DNA of 64,000 bases, taken from assembly GCF_024498195.1 (NCBI RefSeq), contig NZ_CP101824.1, forward strand, positions 2,914,001-2,978,000, written 5' to 3'. Source of the DNA: Halovivax cerinus. GTDB taxonomy: Archaea > Halobacteriota > Halobacteria > Halobacteriales > Natrialbaceae. Made by a program: the position numbers and the translations under genes. Positions 18,459 through 27,250 of the stretch are shown here, piece by piece (position 1 is the first letter of the stretch; each line of letters begins with the position of its first letter). The notes below the pieces were generated by a model. It had not been told where the DNA came from, ran no database searches, and saw only the letters and a list, made by a program, of their open reading frames with translations.

Positions 18459-19364
18459 CTAGATGGAGTGGTACGGACCCAGGCGGGTGCCGTCGAGCAG
18501 GTACGCCTCGCCGGTTTCGAGCCCGCCCGGGAGCACGGGTGAGAGGAACGACTGCCCCTCGACGTTGATCCAGGTGCCGCCGACGAGGTCGTTGAACGCC
18601 GGGAAGGCGACGAAGGGGATCGGATCGGGTTCCCGGCCGACGACACCTCCGGACGAGTCGCTCGACGACGCGTTTGGGCTCACCCCGTCGTCGGTCGATC
18701 GACCGGTATCCGACGGAGCATCGGTCCCTGCGTCGACGTGTGGCGATCGCCGAGCAGCCCATCTCCGGTCGAGCGTGCCCCGGAACCAGACCGGTTCGAC
18801 CCGGCTGCCGCCGACCTCGTCTTCGAGCCTGACGCAGGGGTGCTCGTGGCCCAGACAGAGGACGTCGGCTTCCAGTGCTGGTGCGGCTGGCCAGCTGTGG
18901 CCGTGACAGACACCGATATCGCCGAGCCGTCCACCTTCACCGTCCAGTACGTCGAGTTCAATCACTCCGGTCGAAGCGGCAGCGGGTGGACCGCGACTCG
19001 ATTCGGCGATCGTCTCGCCCAGCCACGTCTCGATCGCGCCGTCGTGGTTCCCTTTCACGAGCGTGACCGGAATCGGCGGCAGCGACTCGAAGAGCACCTC
19101 CAGTTCTCCGCGCTCTGCACCCCCAGGGTCGCCGATCGAGTGCATCAGGTCACCGAGGACGACCAGGCGGTCGACACCGGTCTCGTCGACGAGTCTGCAG
19201 AGTCGCTCCCGGCGCTCGTCGGCTCGACTTGGCACCTGGACGCCGCGTTCGTATCGGAGCGCGGCCTCGACACCGGCGTGGTAATCGGCGACGAACAGCG
19301 CTCGCTCGTCGTCGACCGTCCCGATCGCCGCCGGTTCGTCCGGGACCGGCTCGATCGCGTGCAT
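18459..19364 (-). CDS. calcineurin-like phosphoesterase of the RPA operon
   Basis: ICC-like metallophosphoesterase of 301 residues. Metal-binding motifs in order: VADYHAG (D-x-H), VVLGDLMH (GDxxH), LVKGNHDG (GNHD), VCHGHSWP and CLGHEHP (GH-x-H). About 40 Asp/Ser-rich residues (near 18618-18750) are inserted between the last metal motif and the C-terminal strands. The start at 19364 lies 3 bp after the upstream stop. In Haloferax, RPA genes are co-transcribed with an RPA-associated protein and a phosphoesterase of this type, and this arrangement matches. The substrate is unknown. Confidence 0.88.
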   Translation of the reverse strand: MHAIEPVPDEPAAIGTVDDERALFVADYHAGVEAALRYERGVQVPSRADERRERLCRLVDETGVDRLVVLGDLMHSIGDPGGAERGELEVLFESLPPIPVTLVKGNHDGAIETWLGETIAESSRGPPAAASTGVIELDVLDGEGGRLGDIGVCHGHSWPAAPALEADVLCLGHEHPCVRLEDEVGGSRVEPVWFRGTLDRRWAARRSPHVDAGTDAPSDTGRSTDDGVSPNASSSDSSGGVVGREPDPIPFVAFPAFNDLVGGTWINVEGQSFLSPVLPGGLETGEAYLLDGTRLGPYHSI

Positions 19365-19366
19365 GC

Positions 19367-21136
19367 TCAGATGGCCTGCAACCTGTCTTCCGACGGTTCG
19401 AAACACTCCCCGCCCATCAGCGCGTCCTGTATCGCCTGTTCGACGTCGTCTTCGGACGCGCCCGTCTCCTCGGTGACGGTCTCGACGATGGCCGATCGCT
19501 CGGCACCGTCGCCGTCGTCCAGGTCGTCCATCGTCTCGACGACCTGCGACTGCAAGTCGACTTCGTCGGCGGCATCGTCCTCGGTCGCATCGGCCGCTTC
19601 GTCTGTTCCGTCGTCCGAGGGTCCGTCGTCGGTTTCGCTCCGTCCGCCCGCGTCGTCGTCCGGCGAGGGCTGGTCGGGCTCTGATTCGGCCACCTCCGAC
19701 GCGACGTCGGTCGCGTCGGGAACGTCGATATCTGCTTCCCCGGGGTCGTCGACCTCCGTGCCGGTCGTGAAGTCGGTCCCGAACTCTTCTTCTACGGCCT
19801 GGCGTTCCTCCTCGTCGAGGTCGTACATGCCGTCGTCTCCCGCGTCGGGTGCCGGCTCGACGGCGTCGGATTCGGGTTCCGACTCGGTCTCGTTCGGTGC
19901 CGACGGTTCGGACCCTCCGTCGTCGGTCGTTCCATCATCGTCGGTCGGGACGTCGGTATCGGGTGCACCGTCCACGTCAGCCGCGACTCCGTCGCCGACC
20001 GCTTCATCGTCGGCCGTCGGTTCCGCGTCCGCTGTCCCGTCTTCGTTCGCCGTCTCGCCATCGTCGGCTGTCGTCGTGTCTCCGGGTTCGAAGTCCCCGA
20101 GGACGTCCTCGCCGTCCGAATCGTCGTCGACTGCCGACGGTTCGGCCGTATCAGTGTCTCCGGTCGACGGTTCGGTCGTATCGTTGGCTCCAGTCGACGG
20201 TTCGGTCGTCGACTCGACGTCGACGGCCGCTTCGTCGGCGTCCGCGTCGACGACCGGTTCACTCGCGGTCGCGGTGCCGACCGCCGCACCGGCCGCGGCG
20301 TCTGACGATGTCCCGGTGGGTGCGTCCGTCGTCACTGCATCGGACTCCGGTTCGTCTTCGGTCGTCCCGACGTCGTCCGGGACGGAGAACGTCGGCCCAT
20401 CGGCGGCGAGCGTCTCGTAGCTGGGGGCGTCGGGTCCCGTCGCGTCCGGCGACCCGACGCTCGCCTCGACCTGTGACTGCTCGCCGGAGACGACACGGAC
20501 GGCGTCGACGGCCACGTCGCGAAGGCCGTCGAGGTACGTCGGCGTCGTCCTGTAGTGGGCCATCGCGAGCGGTATCCCCTCGGCGAATCCCTCGGAGACG
20601 CCGTTCTCCCGAAGGACGTCGCCGAGCGCGTCCCCGTCCACGTCCAGTGTGACGGCTGCGGCGTACCGCCGAATTCGGTCGATAGTGTGCTCTGCAGCGT
20701 CGACCACCCAGCGGTCGCGTGTCTCCGCGTCGACGAGCGACAGGGTCTCGGGGCGGATGGATGTGTACACCTGATCGCCGTCGTCGGGCTCGAACGTCCG
20801 GGCTTTTCCGGAAACCGCGACGAAGGCCGGCGGATCGGCCCGTTCGAGAAACGCCAGCGCCTCGGGCTGGTACTGCCCGGCGTAGACGACGAACGCGCCC
20901 GTCGGATCGACCACGCGGGCCCGGACCATCTCCTCGTTGACGTCGGTGACTTCCGTGAGCGTCCCGACGACGAAGACGCGATTGAGCCGCGCACCGGTCG
21001 GCGAGATGACGTAGTTCGGTGCGCGCTCCTCGTCGCTCTCGGCGTACGACAGCGATGCGTCGTCGAACTCGGCGGCGAAGAGCCGGTATGCGACTTCACG
21101 GCCCGGTCGGCTGTCGCCGTCGCCGTTGGAACTCAC
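19367..21136 (-). CDS. RPA-associated protein (COG3390 type) with long acidic region
   Basis: 589 residues. The N-terminal 230 residues form the OB-fold-containing RPA-associated domain (REVAYRLFAAEFDDA, VFVVGTLTEVTDVNEE, VVDPTGAFVVYAGQYQPEAL). Residues about 235-520 are a Asp/Thr/Glu/Ser-rich disordered tract with short near-repeats (TTEPSTG). The final 60 residues look like a winged helix (ERSAIVETVTEETGASEDDV). The start is GTG at 21136, overlapping the rpa stop as GTGA. It likely forms a complex with the RPA encoded upstream on single-stranded DNA. Confidence 0.88.
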   Translation of the reverse strand: MSSNGDGDSRPGREVAYRLFAAEFDDASLSYAESDEERAPNYVISPTGARLNRVFVVGTLTEVTDVNEEMVRARVVDPTGAFVVYAGQYQPEALAFLERADPPAFVAVSGKARTFEPDDGDQVYTSIRPETLSLVDAETRDRWVVDAAEHTIDRIRRYAAAVTLDVDGDALGDVLRENGVSEGFAEGIPLAMAHYRTTPTYLDGLRDVAVDAVRVVSGEQSQVEASVGSPDATGPDAPSYETLAADGPTFSVPDDVGTTEDEPESDAVTTDAPTGTSSDAAAGAAVGTATASEPVVDADADEAAVDVESTTEPSTGANDTTEPSTGDTDTAEPSAVDDDSDGEDVLGDFEPGDTTTADDGETANEDGTADAEPTADDEAVGDGVAADVDGAPDTDVPTDDDGTTDDGGSEPSAPNETESEPESDAVEPAPDAGDDGMYDLDEEERQAVEEEFGTDFTTGTEVDDPGEADIDVPDATDVASEVAESEPDQPSPDDDAGGRSETDDGPSDDGTDEAADATEDDAADEVDLQSQVVETMDDLDDGDGAERSAIVETVTEETGASEDDVEQAIQDALMGGECFEPSEDRLQAI

Positions 21137-22404
21137 GCGTTCACCTCCGCGAGGAACGCGCTCGCACGGTCGGCCGGATCCTCGGCGACTTCGTCGAACG
21201 AATTGGCGTCAAGGTTGGCACCGTACTCGTCGACCGAGAGGTGCCCGCGAACCCGGTACGCGCGGCCGACGATCCGCTCGCGGATACGATCCGCGACGAC
21301 TTCCTGATCCATCGCCTCCCGTGCGGCCTCGCGGGCGTCGTCCAGGTCGCCGCCGTAGATCTCCTCGGTGAGTTCGTCGTCGAGGACGGCTGTCACGGTT
21401 CCCGTCCCGTCGTCGAGGATCGCCTTGACCCTGAGGTCGTCCTCGCCGTCGACGTCGCCGTGAGTGCGACACTGGCCCTTCTGTACGACCCGGCGACACT
21501 CCGGACAGCGCTGGATGAGTCCGGAGCCGTCGCGCACCTCGATGACGTTGCCCGTCAGTTCCACGTCGTAGATACCGCCACTGTCGACCGCTTGCCCGAT
21601 ACCGAGCGACGGAGCGTCGGTCCCGACCTCGATCGCTCTATCGAGCGTCTCGACGGTCGAGAATCGTGAGACGTTGACCTCGGGGACGCCTCGGAACTCA
21701 CGGACGTACACGTTTTCTGCGCGGACGGTGGCGTCCGTCTCGATCTCCGGCCTGGGATCCCAGCAGGTGAAGGGAAGACGGCCACTCTCGTCGCCGAACA
21801 CGCCGCTTAGAATCTCCGTCTCACCGTCACGTCCATCGATGGTCCGCGTCTCGCACTCGACGACCACGACCTCGACCGATCTGGCACGATCGCCGGTCTC
21901 GAGTTCGGCGAGCGTGGCCTCGCCGCCAATCTCGTACGGAACATCGAGCGATTCATCGGTGACCGAGATCGCGGCGTGTTCGCCGAGGTTGAGTTCGGGT
22001 TCACCGTCCCACTCCCGGACGCCAGCGTTCCCGACGGTGATCGTCTCTCCCGGTTCGAGGCCGAAGTCCTCCCAGGCGGTGTAGTCGATGCGTCCCGTCT
22101 CGTCGGCGAGTTCGCCCTCGACGATGACGTGGTCGTCTCCCTGGTAGCGAATCGACCGTTCGCCCGCAGTGAGAACGACGGCGGTCACGCTGACGTTCCC
22201 GGTGTCGGGCGTGATCTCGCCGATCGACTTCGTTGTCGGGCCGCCAGCGTCGGCGGAGCCGTCGCCGTACTTTCGGCGCAGACTCTGTTTGGCCTCGTCG
22301 ATGGGGACGCTGTACTCCACCAGATTCTGCAAGTCGACTTTGACCTCCTCGTTGTCGACACCGAGGGCGGAGGCGAGTTCCTCGGCGTGGCTGTCGAGAT
22401 CCAT
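21133..22404 (-). CDS. rpa: replication protein A, multi-OB-fold with zinc finger
   Basis: Binds and protects single-stranded DNA in replication and repair. 423 residues: a helical N-terminus (MDLDSHAEELASALG), then three OB folds (about 65-165, 175-275, 285-400). The third holds a zinc finger, CPECRRVVQKGQCRTHGD (Cys-x2-Cys...Cys-x2-His). Length and layout resemble the Haloferax RPA1 class. The ATG at 22404 is preferred over the GTG at 22413. A TATA-like cgcttttcac is about 29 bp upstream. First gene of the rpa-RPAP-phosphoesterase-lhr block. Confidence 0.92.
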   Translation of the reverse strand: MDLDSHAEELASALGVDNEEVKVDLQNLVEYSVPIDEAKQSLRRKYGDGSADAGGPTTKSIGEITPDTGNVSVTAVVLTAGERSIRYQGDDHVIVEGELADETGRIDYTAWEDFGLEPGETITVGNAGVREWDGEPELNLGEHAAISVTDESLDVPYEIGGEATLAELETGDRARSVEVVVVECETRTIDGRDGETEILSGVFGDESGRLPFTCWDPRPEIETDATVRAENVYVREFRGVPEVNVSRFSTVETLDRAIEVGTDAPSLGIGQAVDSGGIYDVELTGNVIEVRDGSGLIQRCPECRRVVQKGQCRTHGDVDGEDDLRVKAILDDGTGTVTAVLDDELTEEIYGGDLDDAREAAREAMDQEVVADRIRERIVGRAYRVRGHLSVDEYGANLDANSFDEVAEDPADRASAFLAEVNA

Positions 22405-22533
22405 TACGGACACCTATACGCGCGCCCGTGAAAAGCGTTCGTAGCGCGGAGCGAAAGTAAAGCCCTCCCGGGATTAGTGGAAGGCGGGCCGACGATCCTC
22501 TGACGCCCCTACCGATCCGACCCATAGATCGGC

Positions 22534-22647
22534 GGTCGACGAGCGGACAGACCATTCCATGGGCCGGCGATCGACGAGCTGACAGACCATTCCATGGGCC
22601 GGCGATCGACGAGCGGACAGACCATTCCATGGGCCGGCGATCGACGG
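22534..22647. repeat. 35-bp tandem repeat, three copies
   Basis: Copies at 22534-22568 (5' end diverged), 22569-22603 and 22604-22638, plus a 9-bp partial. Core gatcgacgag, then acagaccattccatgggccg. The second and third units differ at one base (g/t). It lies in the divergent spacer between rpa and arfC. Confidence 0.92.
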
Positions 22648-22756
22648 CGGGCGGGTCGTTCCGTGAACGTGAATCGTCGGAACCGGTGGTGAGCCCGGTT
22701 CCGCTCGGTCAGCCGGCGGTGGCGTTAACTCGGTGCCGCAGAAACCTCACGCATCC

Positions 22757-23422
22757 ATGCACGTGGTCGTCAACGCGGCGATGAGCGCGGACGGGAAGCT
22801 CTCGACGCGCGAGCGAACGCAGATCGTGATCAGCGGCGAGGCGGACTTCGATCGCGTCGATCGGCTCCGAGCCGACAGCGACGCCATCGTCGTCGGCGTC
22901 GGAACGGTGCTGGCAGACGATCCGAGCCTCACTGTCACGGCAGACGCGCTTCGCGACACCCGCATCGAATCCGATCGACCGGCGAACCCGGCGCGCGTCG
23001 TCGCCGATTCGCGGGCGCGGACTCCTGTTGACGCGTCCGTCCTCGACGACGCGGCCGAGACGTACGTACTCGTGAGCGAGGCCGCGCCGGTGGACCGGCG
23101 GTCGGCGTTGGCAGACCGCGGCGCGACACTGATCACGGCCGGTGCGGATCGTGTGGACCTCCTACGCGCGTTCGCTGCCCTGCAGGAGGCCGGTTTTCGG
23201 GACGTGATGGTCGAAGGGGGCGGTGAACTCATCTTCTCGCTGTTCGATGCGGGCCTCGTGGACGAGCTGATCACGTACGTCGGTTCCACGGTGTTCGGCG
23301 GACGCGACGCACCGACGCTGGCCGACGGCGAGGGATTCGTCACCGGCTTTCCCTCGTTATCATTGTCGTCGGTCGAGCGACTCGACGACGGCGTCGTCCT
23401 CTCTTGGACGGTGGATCGGTGA
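22757..23422 (+). CDS. arfC: 2,5-diamino-6-ribosylamino-pyrimidinone 5'-phosphate reductase
   Basis: NADPH-dependent reduction step of archaeal riboflavin synthesis (RibD C-terminal domain fold). 221 residues: MHVVVNAAMSADGKLST at the N-terminus, DAIVVGVGTVLADDPSLTV, then the NADPH-binding VMVEGGGELIFSLFDAGLVDE shortened here to its key VEGGGEL, and GSTVFGGRDAPT. No deaminase domain is present, as expected for archaea. The start at 22757 is chosen from the family N-terminus; a weak TATA-like gttaact lies about 27 bp upstream. GTP cyclohydrolase III, an early enzyme of the pathway, is encoded near 37.2 kb. Confidence 0.92.
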   Translation: MHVVVNAAMSADGKLSTRERTQIVISGEADFDRVDRLRADSDAIVVGVGTVLADDPSLTVTADALRDTRIESDRPANPARVVADSRARTPVDASVLDDAAETYVLVSEAAPVDRRSALADRGATLITAGADRVDLLRAFAALQEAGFRDVMVEGGGELIFSLFDAGLVDELITYVGSTVFGGRDAPTLADGEGFVTGFPSLSLSSVERLDDGVVLSWTVDR

Positions 23423-23514
23423 CCAGCGCACGGCCACGCGGTCACAGCCGAGATGGGTGTGAATCGATCCCTCAGTCGGAACCACTTTCACCGGCTGGAT
23501 AGACACTCGGCCCT

Positions 23515-24174
23515 ATGGGGGAGAAGTTGGCACCGGAGTCTACGGAGTCGTCGGACGTCAGGTCGATTGCCCGGACGTATTTCGCGGATGCGCCGCCCGC
23601 TCACGATTGGCTACACGTCCGTCGTGTCGAGCGACTCGCCGAACAGCTCGCCGCAGGGCGCGACGACGTCGACGACTCGGTACTCCGGTACGCGGTCTGG
23701 TTGCACGACGTCGGACGCCAGCGTGAAGACGCGGGTGCAATCGACGACCACGCCAACTGGGGCGCCCGGGAGGCCGAGTCGATCCTCGAATCTATCGGGC
23801 TCGATCGGGAGACGATCGACGCGGTCGCCCATTGCATCCGTGCGCACCGCTTCTCGAACGACGTCGAACCGCGTTCGCCGGAGGCTCGCATCCTCTGCGA
23901 CGCCGACAACCTGGACGCGATCGGCGCGGTCGGGATCGCCAGGGTGTTCTCACACGGCGGTTCGAACGGGTTTCCCATGCACGGAATCGAACCGTCTACC
24001 GACGGGAACGACAAAAGCGCGGGTGCACCGTCGCGCACCCACTTCACGGAGAAGATTCTCACGCTGTCTGACCGGATGTACACCGACGCCGGGCGCGACC
24101 TCGCCGCGGAGCGCCACGCATTCTGTGAACGGTTTCTCGAACGGTTCGACCGCGAGAGCACGGGCGCAGTCTGA
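23515..24174 (+). CDS. HD-domain phosphohydrolase
   Basis: 219 residues of the YpgQ/YfdR-like HD family. The metal ligands are visible: HDWLHVRRV, WLHDVGRQ (the HD pair), CIRAHRFS and DADNLDAIG. The C-terminus has ILTLSDRMYTDAGRDLAAERH, usual for this family. Members hydrolyse nucleotides or other phosphate esters; the substrate is not evident. Divergently spaced from nothing obvious; it stands between arfC and azlC on the same strand. Confidence 0.85.
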   Translation: MGEKLAPESTESSDVRSIARTYFADAPPAHDWLHVRRVERLAEQLAAGRDDVDDSVLRYAVWLHDVGRQREDAGAIDDHANWGAREAESILESIGLDRETIDAVAHCIRAHRFSNDVEPRSPEARILCDADNLDAIGAVGIARVFSHGGSNGFPMHGIEPSTDGNDKSAGAPSRTHFTEKILTLSDRMYTDAGRDLAAERHAFCERFLERFDRESTGAV

Positions 24175-24349
24175 CCCGAGCGGTCGGACCGACCTGACGT
24201 GAGGGCTGGCGGACTCGTCCTGCTACACGCACCTACGTCGATACCCGCTTCCGAGACGACTTTAGCGGTCCGTTACCCAGTCCCCGTATACTGATGGCCG
24301 CACGACTGACGACCGAAACCGGGGCACTCGTGCGAGACGAGCGCCCGCG

Positions 24350-25123
24350 ATGACCGGATCGTCCGAAGAGATGGCTGGTGACCACGATCGAGCGAGTGCG
24401 ACCGACGACGGGCACGCGTCGAGCGGTGCGGGTCACACAGACGTGACGTTCGGCTGGGCCGGACTCAGACGAGGGTTCACGACGGGTGTTCCCGTCGCGA
24501 TCGGCGTCGCCGGCTACGGTGTCGCGTTCGGGATGCTCGCCGATCGGGCCGGCCTGAGTGTCGCCGAGGCCGCGCTGATGAGCGCGACCGTCCTCGCGGG
24601 CGCCTCACAGATGGTCGCCGTCGAACTGTGGTCAGATCCGATCCCCGTGGCGACGATCCTGCTCGCGACGGTCGCGATCAACCTCCGGTACTCGATCATG
24701 GGAGCGGCGCTCGAGCCGTGGTTCCGGTCACTGTCGCCCCGACAGGCGTACGGAAGCCTGTTCTTCATGGCCGACGAGAACTGGGCGCTGACGATGCGGG
24801 ACCTCGCCGGCGGAAGCGGACGCGGCGCGTTCCTCGTCGGGAGCGGAATCGCCCTCTGGCTGTTCTGGATCGCCTCGACCGTCGTCGGCGCGGTCGCCGG
24901 GGGAGCGATCGGTGAACCCGCACGGTTCGGTCTCGATTTCGTCCTCGCCGCCGTCTTCGTCGCGCTCCTCGTCGATCTCTGGGAGGGCCGCTCGAATCTC
25001 TTCCCGTGGGCCGTCGCGCTCGCCGTCTCCGTGACGGCCGCGGAACTGCTTCCCGGCCAGTGGTACATCGTCGTCGGCGGTGGTGCGGCCGCGGTCGCCG
25101 AGGTGATTCGTCACGATGAGTGA
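24350..25123 (+). CDS. azlC: AzlC family branched-chain amino-acid exporter large subunit
   Basis: 257 residues: a hydrophilic 35-residue N-terminal extension, then about seven or eight hydrophobic helices with the AzlC signatures GVPVAIGVAGYGVAFGMLA, AGASQMVAVELW and FFMADENWAL. With AzlD it forms an exporter of branched-chain amino acids or analogues. The stop overlaps the azlD start by 8 bp. Confidence 0.9.
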   Translation: MTGSSEEMAGDHDRASATDDGHASSGAGHTDVTFGWAGLRRGFTTGVPVAIGVAGYGVAFGMLADRAGLSVAEAALMSATVLAGASQMVAVELWSDPIPVATILLATVAINLRYSIMGAALEPWFRSLSPRQAYGSLFFMADENWALTMRDLAGGSGRGAFLVGSGIALWLFWIASTVVGAVAGGAIGEPARFGLDFVLAAVFVALLVDLWEGRSNLFPWAVALAVSVTAAELLPGQWYIVVGGGAAAVAEVIRHDE

Positions 25124-25448
25124 GTACGTCGCGTGGGCCCCCGGAATCGGCCTGGATCCGTTCGTCGTCGCTGTGATCCTGGCGATGGCCGCCGCCACGG
25201 TCGCGACGAAGGTCGGTGGACTCTGGTTCCTGAGTCAGGTCGACGTGAGTGAACGCGTGGAGGCAGGCCTTTCGGCTCTCCCCGGAGCGATCGTCGTCTC
25301 GATCCTCGGCCCGGAACTGGTAGAGAGCGGGCCGCCCGAGTGGGCCGCTGCTGGCGTCGTCGCGTTCGTCGCCTGGCGAACGAATCGACTGCTCGTCGCC
25401 CTGGCCGCCGGACTCGTCGCCGTCGTCGGATTCAGGGCGCTGCTGTGA
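25116..25448 (+). CDS. azlD: AzlD family transport small subunit
   Basis: 110 residues with three or four hydrophobic helices; family features are MAAATVATKVGGLWFL and LPGAIVVSILGPELV. Small partner of AzlC, with which it overlaps by 8 bp, so the two are translationally coupled. Confidence 0.88.
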   Translation: MSEYVAWAPGIGLDPFVVAVILAMAAATVATKVGGLWFLSQVDVSERVEAGLSALPGAIVVSILGPELVESGPPEWAAAGVVAFVAWRTNRLLVALAAGLVAVVGFRALL

Positions 25449-25562
25449 CACGGATCGTCGTTCGACGGCGGTGGGTCCGACCGAATCGGCGAGCCTGGAG
25501 GTGCTTCCGTGCGAACGGAACCGATTAGGGGCACGCGACCTACCTGCAGGTAGAACGTGGCC

Positions 25563-26228
25563 ATGGTGACGTACGATCTCTCACAGCAGATCCGAGACGG
25601 CATGCCGGTCTATCCGGGCGACCCGACGTCGACGGTTCGACCGCTCGCGACCGTCCCCGACGACGGCTACCGGGTGACGGGCCTGGAACTCGATAGTCAC
25701 ACGGGCACACACGTCGACGCCCCTGCACACATGCTCGAGACAGGCCGATCGATCGACGAGTACGACCCCGCGACGTTCCGGTTCGCTGCCCTCGTGGCCG
25801 ATCTGGCGCCGCTCGCCTCCCGGGCGTCCATCACGGCGGAACAGCTCCGTCGGGCGGTGGCGCCCTGCTCTCTCGACGGGGTCGATCTGCTCGTGATCCG
25901 CACCGGCTGGGACGACCACTGGGGCTCGGACCGCTACTTCGACCATCCGTCTCTCACGGCCGACGCGGCCGCACAGATCGTTGACTGGGGCTGTCACGTT
26001 GGGGTCGACGCGCCGAGTGTCGACCCGACGCCGACGGACCGCGCGGGTGCGGACGATCCGGACGGGTATCCGGCTCACCAGATCCTGTTCGAGGCTGACC
26101 GCCTGATCGTCGAGAACCTCCGTGGTCTCGATCGACTTCCGACTGGGGAGTCGTTCGTCGTTCACGCCTACCCCCTTCCGATTGCACGCGGCGACGGCGC
26201 GCCGGTTCGGGCGGTCGCGTCCGTCTAA
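25563..26228 (+). CDS. cyclase-family hydrolase (kynurenine formamidase-like)
   Basis: 221-residue member of the cyclase/arylformamidase superfamily (PF04199). The metal-binding motif HTGTHVDAPAHM is intact. Other family segments are YDLSQQIRDGMPVYPGDP, LVIRTGWDDHWG and GVDAPSVDPTP. The ATG at 25563 is favoured over the GTG at 25557. Such enzymes hydrolyse N-formylkynurenine, isatin or other cyclic amides; no tryptophan-degradation gene is nearby, so the substrate is open. Confidence 0.85.
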   Translation: MVTYDLSQQIRDGMPVYPGDPTSTVRPLATVPDDGYRVTGLELDSHTGTHVDAPAHMLETGRSIDEYDPATFRFAALVADLAPLASRASITAEQLRRAVAPCSLDGVDLLVIRTGWDDHWGSDRYFDHPSLTADAAAQIVDWGCHVGVDAPSVDPTPTDRAGADDPDGYPAHQILFEADRLIVENLRGLDRLPTGESFVVHAYPLPIARGDGAPVRAVASV

Positions 26229-26416
26229 CTCGCTCTCTACCGATCGAACCGATTGGGGGGATCTCCCACGGTCCTGTTCGGCTCGTTCGCACACCGGTTT
26301 GCGATCGGACAGATGACGTCGACCGTACCGAACTACGGTCTCACGCAGATGCCAGGACGATCGATTCACACGTCGTTTCCGACGGAATCGATCCCGCGCT
26401 GGTGTCCGTTCGAATT

Positions 26417-26497
26417 CCCCGTCACCCATTCGTTCGCGGACCGTCCCCGTCACCCATTCGTTCGCGGACCGTCCCCGTCACCCATTTGTTCGCTCAC
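26417..26497. repeat. 28-bp tandem repeat, about three copies
   Basis: Units at 26417-26444, 26445-26472 and 26473-26497 (truncated, two substitutions), core gtcacccattcgttcgcgga. The array ends 15 bp before the msrA start, so it occupies the msrA promoter position. Confidence 0.92.
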
Positions 26498-26511
26498 CTC
26501 CTGGGTAGTGT

Positions 26512-27054
26512 ATGGAACACGCAACGTTCGGCGGCGGCTGTTTCTGGTGTATCGAGGGCGCGTTCGAACAGCTCGCGGGCGTCGAGTCGGTCACATCGGG
26601 TTACGCAGGGGGTCACACCGCAGACCCGACGTACGAGGACGTGTGCAGCGGTCAGACCGGGCACGCCGAAGTCGTCCAGGTCGCGTACGATTCCGACGTC
26701 ATCGGGTACGAGGACCTCCTCGAGGTTTTCTTCACGGTCCACGATCCGACCCAACTGAACCGGCAGGGACCCGACGTGGGAACGCAGTATCGGTCGATCG
26801 TCCTCGCACACGACGAGCACCAGGAGTCGCTGGTGCGAGCATTCGTCGACGAACTCGACGACCAGGGCGTCTACGACGAGCCGGTGGTCACCGAGATCGA
26901 CCAGCTTTCGACGTTCTACGAGGCCGAAGCGCATCACCAGAACTACTTCGAGAAGAACCCAAACGACGCGTACTGTCGAATGCACGCGGCACCGAAACTG
27001 GAGACAGTCCGTGAGCAGTTCGCCGATCGCGTCGAAACCGAGCCCAACCCGTAA
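26512..27054 (+). CDS. msrA: peptide methionine-S-sulfoxide reductase
   Basis: Repairs oxidised methionine (S epimer). 180 residues with the catalytic GGCFWCIEG loop (Cys10) and the family motifs GVESVTSGYAGG, YDSDVIGYEDLLEVFF, DPTQLNRQGPDVGTQYRS and YFEKNP. The resolving Cys region is short. The start at 26512 is the family N-terminus. No TATA is visible at the normal distance because a 28-bp tandem repeat fills that position. Confidence 0.95.
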   Translation: MEHATFGGGCFWCIEGAFEQLAGVESVTSGYAGGHTADPTYEDVCSGQTGHAEVVQVAYDSDVIGYEDLLEVFFTVHDPTQLNRQGPDVGTQYRSIVLAHDEHQESLVRAFVDELDDQGVYDEPVVTEIDQLSTFYEAEAHHQNYFEKNPNDAYCRMHAAPKLETVREQFADRVETEPNP

Positions 27055-27250
27055 CGGTCGGCACTCGTCGCTAGTCACCGTTTGGTCGACCCACACGGTG
27101 GTCGACCGATCCCGACCCACACAGTCACCTCCAGTCGACGGAGACGAGTCTCCGTTCGGTCGACGTATACGGGTCTCTGGTCGGTACCTCCGCGTCACGG
27201 TCGGTGCCGATTCCAACAACGATACGTAGGGGTGTTCCCTCTCTTCAGTC

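Noticed and set aside
18379-18762. N-terminal extension of Lhr up to 18762
   Set aside because: The extra 128 codons are antisense-like, Arg-rich and overlap the phosphoesterase gene; similarity to Lhr begins only after 18378.
22534-22647. CRISPR array
   Set aside because: Repeats are contiguous with no unique spacers and no cas genes nearby. The other short arrays (9648, 26417, 28368) fail for the same reason.
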